5,621 nucleotides of DNA from JBCCRH01 sp039208045 (lineage in GTDB: Bacteria; Bacteroidota; Bacteroidia; Chitinophagales; Saprospiraceae), in assembly GCA_039208045.1 (NCBI GenBank), contig JBCCRH010000397.1, positions 1 through 5,621 on the forward strand. Reading direction: 5' to 3'. Positions 1 through 5,621 of the stretch are shown here, one piece after another (the stretch's first letter is position 1; each line of letters begins with the position of its first letter). The notes beneath the pieces were generated by a model. The model did not search any database and was not told the origin of the DNA. It saw nothing but the letters and a program-made list of their open reading frames with translations. Position numbers and translations under genes: made by a program.

Positions 1-91
1 ATTGAGCCTCCCCCGTCCTCCACACCTCCATCCCCCGTCCTCCAAACCCCCTCAACCCCTCAACTCCCAAACCCCTCAACCATCCCCTCCC
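1..91 (-). repeat. G-rich low-complexity tail downstream of the APH-RapZ gene
   Basis: On the plus strand this is a C-rich tract with almost no G; on the strand of the adjacent gene it is G-rich and follows the stop codon at 92-94 directly. It contains degenerate heptamers of form TCCYCCR (9-15, 16-22, 31-37, 38-44), then runs of C separated by TCAA or AAA. Bases 1-21 match 1804-1824 at 19 of 21 positions, and 1804 lies within the right arm of the third hairpin in the downstream array. The window therefore probably opens just after another copy of that hairpin. Bases 76-90 also resemble 1899-1917 (CTnAACCATnCCCTCCCC). No coding potential is apparent. This looks like a second copy of the tail found after obg. 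Confidence 0.75.
47..75 (-). other. Candidate G-quadruplex motif in the 3' region of the APH-RapZ transcript
   Basis: Read on the minus strand there are four G runs, G4-TTT-G3-AGTTGA-G4-TTGA-G5. The loops are 3, 6 and 4 bases, which fits the usual G3+N1-7 quadruplex pattern. It begins 16 bases after the stop codon, so it would lie in the mRNA 3' untranslated region. The pattern is seen directly; folding and any role in transcript end formation or stability are inference. Confidence 0.5.
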
Positions 92-1543
92 CTAATTCAC
101 CCATCCCTTCTTCTCCTGCTCCACATGCTTTAGCTGTACCCGAATACCATACTTCTCCTGAATATGATCCGCCAGGAAGTCCGCTGCATAGACACTACGG
201 TGCTGCCCCCCTGTGCAACCAAAGTTGACCTGCAAATGCGTAAAGCTTCGCTCCAAGTAATCCTCAATAGCTGCATCTACAATACGCACCACACTATGCA
301 GGTAGCCAGTCATCTTAGAATGCTGCTTCAAGAAGTTGATCACCGCATCATCCCGCCCCGTCAGCTTTTTGTACGGCTCGTAGCGCCCAGGGTTGTGAAT
401 AAAGCGGCAGTCAAAGATAAAGCCCCCACCATTTCCGGAAGGATCAGCGGGCAGACCACTATATTTATAAGAAAAGCTATTGATACTAACCGTCAGTAAA
501 CTAGAAGAACTCTTAATCTTATCAAACGGCTCAAATTGTTTCGACTCAATAATACGAGCTAATGCTGCCCGCAGGCTCGGAATCGCCACTTTTAAATGCT
601 CATTTTCCAGTAGCCACTTAATATTGCGCAACGCAAAGGGAATACTCTTCAAAAAGTGCTCCTTCCGCTCATACAGCCCTCGGAAGCCATAAGCTCCCAA
701 CACCTGGATACTCCGAATCAGCACAAACCCATAGTAATATTCTGTAAAAGCTTGGCGATCGATTCTAGTAAGCTGCGAAGCAGTATCGAGGTAATGTTCC
801 AGTAACTCTTCCCGAATATCCGGTGGAATATTAGCCTTCGCCTGGAAAAGTAACGAAGCTAAGTCGTACTGCAAGGCCCCCCTGCGCCCTCCTTGATAAT
901 CGATAAAATAAGGCTCTCCCCCCTTAATCATAATATTCCGCGTCTGGAAATCACGAAACATAAAAAACTCCCCATCCGCTTCCAGTAAGTAATCTGCCAA
1001 CTGATGAATATCGTTCTCTAGCGCCTGCTCATCAAAAGGCACCTTCGCCAATTTCAAAAAATAGTACTTGAAATAATTAAAATCCCAGAGCATGCTCTGC
1101 TTGTCAAAAGCCTTACGCGGAAAACACAAGCTATAGTCGAGCCCTTTCCCCCCCTCAATCTGCAAACGCGCCAGCTGCTCCACCACCCGCTTGTAAATCT
1201 GTATTAAATAGTCTGGGAAATACTCTCCTTTCGTCAGCAAATAACTATACAAGGTAGTAAACCCCAGGTCTTCTTGCAGATACACCCTTTCTTCTAAATT
1301 TTCCGCATAAATCTCCGGAACCGGCAAGCCCTTCCCATGAAAATGCTTCGAAAAGGCCAAGAAAGCCTGATTCTCCTGCCCATGCTCATTATACGCCCCA
1401 ATAGCCGTCCTCCCCCCTTGCTGCAAACGATAATACACCCGGTCCGAACCCGACGGCGCCAAGGGCAAAACCAAGCCAGGCCGCTCCCCCGCCCATTTCT
1501 CAAATAATACCCCAAGCTGCTGCTCCACTCTGCTATTCGCCAT
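92..1543 (-). CDS. APH-fold phosphotransferase fused to RapZ C-terminal domain
   Basis: This 483-residue cytoplasmic protein has two domains. Residues about 1-315 are an aminoglycoside-phosphotransferase-fold kinase related to the sugar kinases of the AmgK type. The nucleotide-loop region is SGSDRVYYRL (31-40), the catalytic loop is RDFQTRNIMI with D198 and N203, and the metal-binding aspartate is D215 in FIDYQGG. Residues about 348-480 match the C-terminal domain of RapZ, including DCRFIHNPG (378-386) and the signature GCTGGQHRS (442-450). In E. coli RapZ this domain binds glucosamine-6-phosphate and small RNA GlmZ and follows a P-loop kinase-like domain; here an APH domain takes that place. 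AmgK phosphorylates MurNAc/GlcNAc at the anomeric position in wall recycling, so an amino sugar is a plausible substrate, but this is inference. The ATG at 1541-1543 gives a full N-terminal domain. No Shine-Dalgarno or clear promoter is visible. The stop is TAG, abutting the G-rich tail. Confidence 0.92.
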   Translation of the reverse strand: MANSRVEQQLGVLFEKWAGERPGLVLPLAPSGSDRVYYRLQQGGRTAIGAYNEHGQENQAFLAFSKHFHGKGLPVPEIYAENLEERVYLQEDLGFTTLYSYLLTKGEYFPDYLIQIYKRVVEQLARLQIEGGKGLDYSLCFPRKAFDKQSMLWDFNYFKYYFLKLAKVPFDEQALENDIHQLADYLLEADGEFFMFRDFQTRNIMIKGGEPYFIDYQGGRRGALQYDLASLLFQAKANIPPDIREELLEHYLDTASQLTRIDRQAFTEYYYGFVLIRSIQVLGAYGFRGLYERKEHFLKSIPFALRNIKWLLENEHLKVAIPSLRAALARIIESKQFEPFDKIKSSSSLLTVSINSFSYKYSGLPADPSGNGGGFIFDCRFIHNPGRYEPYKKLTGRDDAVINFLKQHSKMTGYLHSVVRIVDAAIEDYLERSFTHLQVNFGCTGGQHRSVYAADFLADHIQEKYGIRVQLKHVEQEKKGWVN

Positions 1544-1593
1544 AAGAAAAGTAATTTAACGATATCCAAAACCCAAGTCCTTACCTCTCGCGA

Positions 1594-1640
1594 AATATTG
1601 GATATTACCCGGTCAGTGCATAGCTTAAATATCCAATATT
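1594..1640. other. Stem-loop 1 of the array
   Basis: Arms 1594-1606 and 1628-1640 pair perfectly over 13 bp around a 21-base loop that carries ACCCGGTCAG. The stem is AT-rich with one central GG/CC step. No T or A tract follows on either strand, so it is not a standard intrinsic terminator. Confidence 0.85.
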
Positions 1641-1676
1641 GAGCCCCACTCGTCATCCAAACCTTCCTTCTCGCGA

Positions 1677-1723
1677 AATATTGGATATTACTTGGTCAGT
1701 ACAAGGCTTAAATATCCAATATT
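1677..1723. other. Stem-loop 2 of the array
   Basis: Arms 1677-1689 and 1711-1723 are identical to those of stem-loop 1. The 21-base loop differs from that of stem-loop 3 at three positions (GTACAAGG against GTGCATAG). Confidence 0.85.
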
Positions 1724-1759
1724 GGGCCCCACTCGTCATCCAAACCTTCCTCCTCGCGA

Positions 1760-1806
1760 AATATTGGATATTACTTGGTCAGTGCATAGCTTAAATATCC
1801 AATATT
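1760..1806. other. Stem-loop 3 of the array
   Basis: Arms 1760-1772 and 1794-1806 are identical to those of the other two copies, with a 21-base loop. The right arm continues into GAGCCTCC and the heptamer-rich tail; the same junction sequence is present at the left edge of the window. Confidence 0.85.
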
Positions 1807-1899
1807 GAGCCTCCTCCATCCTCCGTCCTCCGTCCTCCAACCTTCCCCAACCCCGTCATCCATCACCCAAAACCCTCAAACTCCTAAACCCCCAAACCC
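1807..1899 (-). repeat. G-rich tail with tandem heptamers downstream of obg
   Basis: On the plus strand this is a C-rich tract like bases 1-91. It opens with four tandem heptamers, TCCTCCA, TCCTCCG, TCCTCCG and TCCTCCA (1812-1839), which read YGGAGGA on the gene strand. It continues with CCCCGTCATCCATC, which shares CGTCATCCA with the linkers of the hairpin array, and ends in runs of C spaced by AAA or TAAA up to the obg stop codon. No gene is visible here. Confidence 0.8.
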
Positions 1900-1925
1900 C
1901 TAAACCATTCCCTCCCCCTCCCCCC
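1889..1925 (-). other. Candidate relaxed G-quadruplex spanning the obg stop codon
   Basis: On the minus strand there are five G runs: G6-A-G5-A-G3, a 9-base spacer, G4-TTT-G5. One loop exceeds the usual 7-base limit, so this is a relaxed match. The first three runs lie inside the last codons of obg and the rest lie after its TAG stop. Structure formation is inferred, not shown. Confidence 0.4.
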
Positions 1926-2907
1926 TCACCGTCCGCCACAACAAATCCTTCAGCTCCACCAAGCCCTGCTGCGCCACGGAAGAAATAAAAACATGAGGAA
2001 GTTCGGTAGGAATATCAGGAGCAATCAAGGCTTTGAGCTCATCATCAAGCAAATCACTCTTAGTGATGGCCAAGATGCGAGGCTTATCCAATAGTTCAGG
2101 ATTAAATTGCTCCAATTCGTTGAGTAAGATTTGATATTCGGTGCTAATGCTATCGGCATCACTAGGAATCATAAAGAGTAAGGTAGAATTGCGCTCAATA
2201 TGCCGCAAAAAACGATGCCCAAGGCCTTTCCCTTCATGGGCTTTTTCGATAATCCCCGGAATATCAGCCATCACAAAAGAACGGCCATCGCGATACTGTA
2301 CAATGCCTAAGTTGGGTACTAAAGTGGTGAAAGCATAATTGGCGATCTTGGGCTTAGCGGCAGTAATGACGGAGAGTAAGGTAGACTTGCCAGCATTGGG
2401 AAAACCTACCAGGCCTACATCAGCCAGCACTTTGAGTTCTAGAATTTTCCACTCCTCCTTGCCGGGCTCCCCAGGCTGGGCATAGCGCGGTGTTTGATTG
2501 GTTGCTGATTTAAAGTGCGAATTACCGAGCCCTCCACGACCGCCAGACACTATAATCTTTTCTTCTCCGTGCGTCGTGATTTCGAAATGTACGTTCCCTG
2601 TCTCCACATCTTTAGCTACCGTACCTAGAGGCACATCTAAGATGATGTCTTCACCATACGCTCCAAAGCGATGGTTAGCCCCTCCATTTTCTCCACGACC
2701 TGCAATAACGTGTTTGCGATATTTGAGTGCCAAAAGCGTCCACACGTTTCGGTTACCGCGTAGGATGATATGCCCACCACGGCCACCATCCCCGCCATCT
2801 GGCCCACCTTTAGGATTTTTTTTATCTCGATAGAAATGGGCAGAACCTGCTCCTCCTGCGCCTGAGCGGCAACATATCTTCACATAATCAACAAAATTCT
2901 GCTGCAT
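1900..2907 (-). CDS. obg: Obg/CgtA family ribosome-assembly GTPase
   Basis: Obg is an essential GTPase that associates with the 50S ribosomal subunit, acts in its maturation and is linked to (p)ppGpp responses. The 335-residue protein has the glycine-rich Obg fold at residues 1-158 (for example GGPDGGDGGRGG at 34-45) and a GTPase domain from about 159 to 328. Its motifs are G1 GFPNAGKS (168-175), G2 in TTLVPNLG (194-201), G3 DIPG (215-218), G4 TKSD (282-285) and G5 SSV (309-311). G4 has Thr where the textbook motif has Asn; I believe this is common in Bacteroidota Obg, so it is probably not a defect. There is no OCT domain. The last residues, GEGEGMV (329-335), are encoded within the G-rich repeat-like sequence. 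The ATG at 2905-2907 begins 8 bases after the adk stop, with no Shine-Dalgarno, so the two genes are probably cotranscribed. Confidence 0.97.
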   Translation of the reverse strand: MQQNFVDYVKICCRSGAGGAGSAHFYRDKKNPKGGPDGGDGGRGGHIILRGNRNVWTLLALKYRKHVIAGRGENGGANHRFGAYGEDIILDVPLGTVAKDVETGNVHFEITTHGEEKIIVSGGRGGLGNSHFKSATNQTPRYAQPGEPGKEEWKILELKVLADVGLVGFPNAGKSTLLSVITAAKPKIANYAFTTLVPNLGIVQYRDGRSFVMADIPGIIEKAHEGKGLGHRFLRHIERNSTLLFMIPSDADSISTEYQILLNELEQFNPELLDKPRILAITKSDLLDDELKALIAPDIPTELPHVFISSVAQQGLVELKDLLWRTVRGEGEGMV

Positions 2908-2915
2908 ACTTACGT

Positions 2916-3491
2916 TTATGCCAAATGATCAATTGCTTCGCTAATACGTACAAAAATATCATCGATGGTTCCTACCCCAGGGATCTTGCTCGATTTTCCT
3001 TGCTGATCGTAATAATCAAAGACAGGAGCAGTCTCATTTTTGTACACCCCAATCCGATTGCGAATAATACTTTCATCTAAATCATCAGCGCGGCCAGAAG
3101 TTTCACCCCGCTTTAGCAAGCGCTGCACCAACTCTTCGTCTGGTACGTCCAACATCACCAAGGCTGTCACGGCGGTTCCTTTGTCCTTTAGCAAGGCATC
3201 CAAGGCTTCTGACTGCGGGATGGTTCTTGGAAACCCATCAAAGATATAGCCCGCTACATCTGGATTGGCTTCTACTTTGTTGCGCAACATCCCGACGGTG
3301 ACACTATCAGGCACCAATTCTCCTTTTTCAATATAACTTTTGGCTTCCAGCCCCAATGGCGTATTATTACCCATCTCGTAGCGAAATAAATCACCTGTAG
3401 AGATATGCAATAGATTATACTTTTCTACTAACTTTTTTGCCTGTGTGCCCTTACCAGAGCCCGGAGGCCCGAAGAGGATAAGATTTATCAT
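2916..3491 (-). CDS. adk: Adenylate kinase, short-LID form
   Basis: Adenylate kinase catalyses ATP + AMP = 2 ADP in the cytoplasm and balances the adenylate pool. The 191-residue protein starts directly with the first beta strand and the P-loop GPPGSGKGT (8-16). The AMP-binding region includes STGDLFR (31-37) and DGFPRT (85-90), and the LID segment with its arginines is RGETSGRADDLDE (128-140). The LID is the short type without the four-cysteine zinc site, and the length is normal for that class. Start ATG is 3489-3491 and stop TAA is 2916-2918. It is the first gene of the adk-obg pair. In many Bacteroidota, as I recall, a hypoxanthine phosphoribosyltransferase gene (hpt) precedes this pair; here a divergent protease gene occupies that place. 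A -7-like element lies about 50 bases upstream. Confidence 0.98.
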   Translation of the reverse strand: MINLILFGPPGSGKGTQAKKLVEKYNLLHISTGDLFRYEMGNNTPLGLEAKSYIEKGELVPDSVTVGMLRNKVEANPDVAGYIFDGFPRTIPQSEALDALLKDKGTAVTALVMLDVPDEELVQRLLKRGETSGRADDLDESIIRNRIGVYKNETAPVFDYYDQQGKSSKIPGVGTIDDIFVRISEAIDHLA

Positions 3492-3541
3492 AAAAATCGG
3501 ATTGTTTTTTATACGTAAAAATAGTTGGCTAAGGCGAAGCG

Positions 3542-3549
3542 CAAAGTTA
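3542..3549 (-). promoter_or_regulatory. Candidate -7 element for adk-obg
   Basis: On the minus strand this reads TAACTTTG, a full match to the Bacteroidota -7 consensus TAnnTTTG, 50 bases upstream of the adk ATG. No TTTG or TTG is present at the usual 19-22 base spacing upstream, so the -33 half is weak or absent. It is the best candidate in the divergent region, but tentative. Confidence 0.45.
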
Positions 3550-3590
3550 CAAATACTTTGTCTTCATTTTAGCACTGCCCTGTAAATTCC

Positions 3591-3622
3591 TTTGTTCAGC
3601 AATCCCTAAAATAATACTTTTG
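3591..3622 (+). promoter_or_regulatory. Bacteroidota-type promoter of the protease gene
   Basis: TTTG at 3591-3594 and TACTTTTG at 3615-3622 are separated by 20 bases, matching the Bacteroidota primary sigma factor consensus (TTTG about 19-20 bases before TAnnTTTG). Transcription would start near 3627-3630 and give a leader of about 30 bases. The leader is AT-rich and has no Shine-Dalgarno sequence before the ATG at 3659, as is usual in this phylum. Confidence 0.7.
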
Positions 3623-3658
3623 TTTTTCCAATTAAACAACATCAAACTGCTTTTTACT

Positions 3659-5621
3659 ATGAAAAAAACGCTGATCATCTGCCTTTTATGCTACAGCAGC
3701 TTTCTATTCGCCCAGCATACTAGTCCGCTACCTGCTCCCACCGCTACTCCTAGTAGTGCTCTCAAACAGCTTTTATTGCCTACCCAAGATAATGACGCCC
3801 TCCGCGCGGCAGAGTTACAACGGCGAGGCCCCGGTATCGCCCCACATTTTGCGAAAGCAATAGACGTGAACATACAGCCCAATAGCCACGGCGAATGGGA
3901 AACCCTCCCTGATGGCTCCCTAGTTTGGCGGGTACGCATTGCCTCTACAGGGGCATATTCCCTCAACCTTGGTTTTTCCAGCTATCAGATGCCTCCCAAC
4001 GGCACCTTATTATTGTACGACTCAGCAGCAAAAGAAGTAGTTGGCCCATTCAGCGCAATGGATAATGAAACGCACAATCAGTTTTGGAGTCCATTGGTAA
4101 AAACGGATGAGTTAATCGTGGAGCTTTGGCTACCGGCAGAAGAGAAAAATGACGTTTCGCTTACGCTCAATAAGATCAATCACGACTTCATGGATTGGGC
4201 CAGTATTTTATCGGGCTCTTGCAATCTCGATGTGGCTTGTGGGGCCGATGATGGCTGGGAAATTGTCGATGGCTATCGCGACCTCATTCAATCAGTTGGC
4301 AATTACACAGCTCAAGGTATCACCTCCTGTACTGGTTTCCTGATTAATAATACGGAGGGCGATTGCCGCCCCTATTTTGTCACTGCTTTCCATTGTGAAC
4401 TTACCGCTAATAATGCGCCATCGATGGTGGTCTACTGGAATTTTGAAAGTCCCGAATGCCGCCCCGTGGGCTCTTCAGCGAGTGGAGGCAATGGCAATGG
4501 TTCTTTGGCTTTGTTCAATTCGGGAGCAACTTATCGGGCAGGTTATGCCCCTTCTGATATGGTGTTAGTAGAGCTGGATGATCCTGTGAATGAAGATGCG
4601 GATGCCTTCTATGTGGGCTGGACACGTGAAGAAACGCTCGCTCAGGACACTATCATCGCCATACACCATCCTAATGGGGAGGAAAAACGCATCAGCTTTG
4701 CCTTTGATGGTGTTTATCGTGGCCAGTGGGGAGCTGGTGCTGCTGCTATCCCAGATGGCAATCACGTGATTGTAGCGGACTGGGCGATTGGTACTACGGA
4801 AGGAGGTTCTTCGGGCTGCCCATTGTTCAACGATGATAAGCAAGTAATCGGGCAATTACATGGAGGAGCTGCCTCTTGTTTCAATGATGCTTATGACTCC
4901 TTTGGCTGGTTTACTACCTCCTGGGATGGAGGGGGTACCGCGTCAACTAGCCTGAGGTCTTGGCTTGATCCTAATGGTTCAGGCGTTCCTACGCTAAGGG
5001 GCCGCTCACAAGCTAGTTGTGGCTTTGCACTTCTAACTGAAGAAACCATTATCAATATTTGTGCTAATTCATCGGCTTCGCTTACCATTAATACCCCATC
5101 TAGCTTTACTGCGCCACTCGACTTAAGCTTTGGCGATGTCCCAGCTGGCTTAAACATTGTGCCTAGCTCCAGCACACTTGAAGGAGGAACGAGTACACAG
5201 ATCGAATTTCTAACAGATGCCGCTATCACTCCTGGAAATTACTCCATTACTGTTAATGGTCTAAATGGCTTAGAAGGAACGAGTTTGCTACTGACCATTA
5301 TTATAGAAGACCAGCTACCAGAGCCTGAAACGCTATCCCCTGCGGATGGCATCAATAATTCCCCTTCTGCTATTGACTTCTTCTGGTCAGAATTGGTGCC
5401 TGGGCGTGCCTACGACTTGCAAGTGAGTACTTCTTCAGACTTTAGTACCTTGGTCTACGATCTGAGTAATCAGATCACCATGCCCATCCGTTTACAATTT
5501 CAACCCAACGATACTTACCACTGGCGTGTAAAAGGGACAAACGACTGTGGGGAAGGCGGATGGTCGTCTGTAGCTACTTTCTCAACAGCCCCCATCACCT
5601 GTATCGACAAACAGGCCAGCG
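3659..5621 (+). CDS. Secreted lysyl-endopeptidase-like serine protease, 3' partial
   Basis: The frame is open for 654 codons to the window edge. Residues 1-18 are a signal peptide with likely cleavage at FLFA|QH. Residues 19 to about 182 act as propeptide. Residues about 183-447 are an S1-fold domain close to Achromobacter lysyl endopeptidase (API): H245 in TAFHC, D300 in SDMVLVEL and S385 in GGSSGCP form the triad. The six API disulfide cysteines have counterparts (C188, C194, C224, C246, C267, C407). D413 in DSFG aligns with the API lysine-specificity aspartate, and W357 and H401 align with its Trp-His pair, so cleavage after Lys is likely. Residues about 449-550 form a beta-rich Ig-like domain, and 551-645 an FN3-like domain (YHWRVKGTNDCG at 620-631) typical of Bacteroidota surface or secreted proteins. 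A type IX sorting domain would be expected beyond the edge but is not visible. The ATG is set by the promoter and signal peptide. Confidence 0.93.
   Translation, partial: MKKTLIICLLCYSSFLFAQHTSPLPAPTATPSSALKQLLLPTQDNDALRAAELQRRGPGIAPHFAKAIDVNIQPNSHGEWETLPDGSLVWRVRIASTGAYSLNLGFSSYQMPPNGTLLLYDSAAKEVVGPFSAMDNETHNQFWSPLVKTDELIVELWLPAEEKNDVSLTLNKINHDFMDWASILSGSCNLDVACGADDGWEIVDGYRDLIQSVGNYTAQGITSCTGFLINNTEGDCRPYFVTAFHCELTANNAPSMVVYWNFESPECRPVGSSASGGNGNGSLALFNSGATYRAGYAPSDMVLVELDDPVNEDADAFYVGWTREETLAQDTIIAIHHPNGEEKRISFAFDGVYRGQWGAGAAAIPDGNHVIVADWAIGTTEGGSSGCPLFNDDKQVIGQLHGGAASCFNDAYDSFGWFTTSWDGGGTASTSLRSWLDPNGSGVPTLRGRSQASCGFALLTEETIINICANSSASLTINTPSSFTAPLDLSFGDVPAGLNIVPSSSTLEGGTSTQIEFLTDAAITPGNYSITVNGLNGLEGTSLLLTIIIEDQLPEPETLSPADGINNSPSAIDFFWSELVPGRAYDLQVSTSSDFSTLVYDLSNQITMPIRLQFQPNDTYHWRVKGTNDCGEGGWSSVATFSTAPITCIDKQAS

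Larger units (their letters stand above)
1586..1806. repeat. Tandem array of three 83-bp hairpin repeats
   Basis: Three near-identical units start at 1586, 1669 and 1752, an exact 83-base period; the third runs into the C-rich tail after its hairpin. Each unit reads: TCTCGCG box (CCTCGCG in unit 3), left arm AATATTGGATATT, 21-base loop, right arm AATATCCAATATT, then a 36-base linker containing CCCCACTCGTCATCC. The six 13-base arms carry no substitution, whereas loops and linkers differ at several positions. The array fills the gap between the obg stop and the start of the APH-RapZ gene, with the nearest hairpin about 50 bases upstream of that start. No open frame or transposase accompanies it. 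It could be a REP/MITE-like element, a transcript-processing structure or a protein-binding array; the sequence does not decide. Confidence 0.9.

Noticed and set aside
1546..1553. Promoter -7 element (TACTTTTC on the minus strand) for the APH-RapZ gene
   Set aside because: It matches seven of eight positions but lies 2 bases from the ATG, too close to be a promoter for that start, and has no -33 partner.
1561..1574. A fourth, degenerate hairpin arm (ATATCCAA) before unit 1
   Set aside because: Only eight bases match, and the position is out of the 83-base register, so it may be chance.
1294..1656. Minus-strand frame running from the hairpin array into the APH-RapZ gene
   Set aside because: It is out of frame with the clear APH domain, rich in Arg and Trp, starts inside the repeat and matches no family I recognise.
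1586..1806. CRISPR array
   Set aside because: The whole 83-base unit is repeated, including what would be spacers, and each unit contains a long inverted repeat. There are no unique spacers and no cas genes.
1594..1806. Intrinsic transcription terminators
   Set aside because: The stems are AT-rich with 21-base loops and have no U tract on either strand; they may influence 3' ends but are not standard terminators.
1586..1899. Insertion sequence or transposon
   Set aside because: There is no transposase frame, no flanking target duplication that I can see, and the copies are short tandem units.
2059..2070. Obg G4 motif TKSD as evidence of a defective GTPase
   Set aside because: All other G motifs are intact and I recall Thr at this position in other Bacteroidota Obg proteins, so it is probably normal lineage variation.
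4565..5229. Antisense open frames opposite the protease (4565-4855 and 4891-5229)
   Set aside because: They lie wholly within a well-supported protease reading frame, have no recognisable domain, promoter or partner, and are best explained as chance frames.

Overview
The window looks like chromosomal DNA of a Bacteroidota bacterium, probably a Saprospiria/Chitinophagia-type lineage; the phylum is well supported, the class is a guess. The evidence is a -33/-7 promoter of Bacteroidota type (TTTG-N20-TACTTTTG), no Shine-Dalgarno sequence before any start codon, a short-LID adenylate kinase directly upstream of obg, a phosphotransferase-RapZ C-terminal fusion protein, and a multi-domain secreted protease of the kind usually exported by type IX secretion.

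Layout, left to right. Bases 1-91 are a C-rich low-complexity tail (G-rich on the gene strand). A 483-codon minus-strand gene (92-1543) fuses an APH-fold sugar-kinase-like domain to a RapZ C-terminal domain. The 356-base gap 1544-1899 holds three 83-bp-period tandem repeats, each with an identical 13-bp stem and 21-nt loop, followed by a second C-rich tail that resembles bases 1-91. Next come obg (1900-2907) and adk (2916-3491), both on the minus strand and 8 bases apart, so probably cotranscribed as adk-obg. A 167-base divergent intergenic region (3492-3658) carries promoter elements for both directions. From 3659 a plus-strand gene for a lysyl-endopeptidase-like secreted serine protease runs off the right edge.

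Functionally, adk (adenylate balance) and obg (ribosome assembly GTPase) are housekeeping genes. The APH-RapZ fusion may link amino-sugar or cell-envelope precursor metabolism to a sensing domain. The protease is an independent, divergently transcribed exported enzyme with signal peptide, propeptide, S1-fold catalytic domain and at least two beta-rich C-terminal domains.

The least explained part is the repeat system. Hairpin units plus a G-rich tail lie directly downstream of obg, and a related tail lies directly downstream of the fusion gene. The left edge begins inside what appears to be the end of another hairpin unit, so the element is probably dispersed in this genome. The repeat-like sequence extends into the last codons of obg. 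I see no transposase, CRISPR array, RNA gene or defence system in the window.
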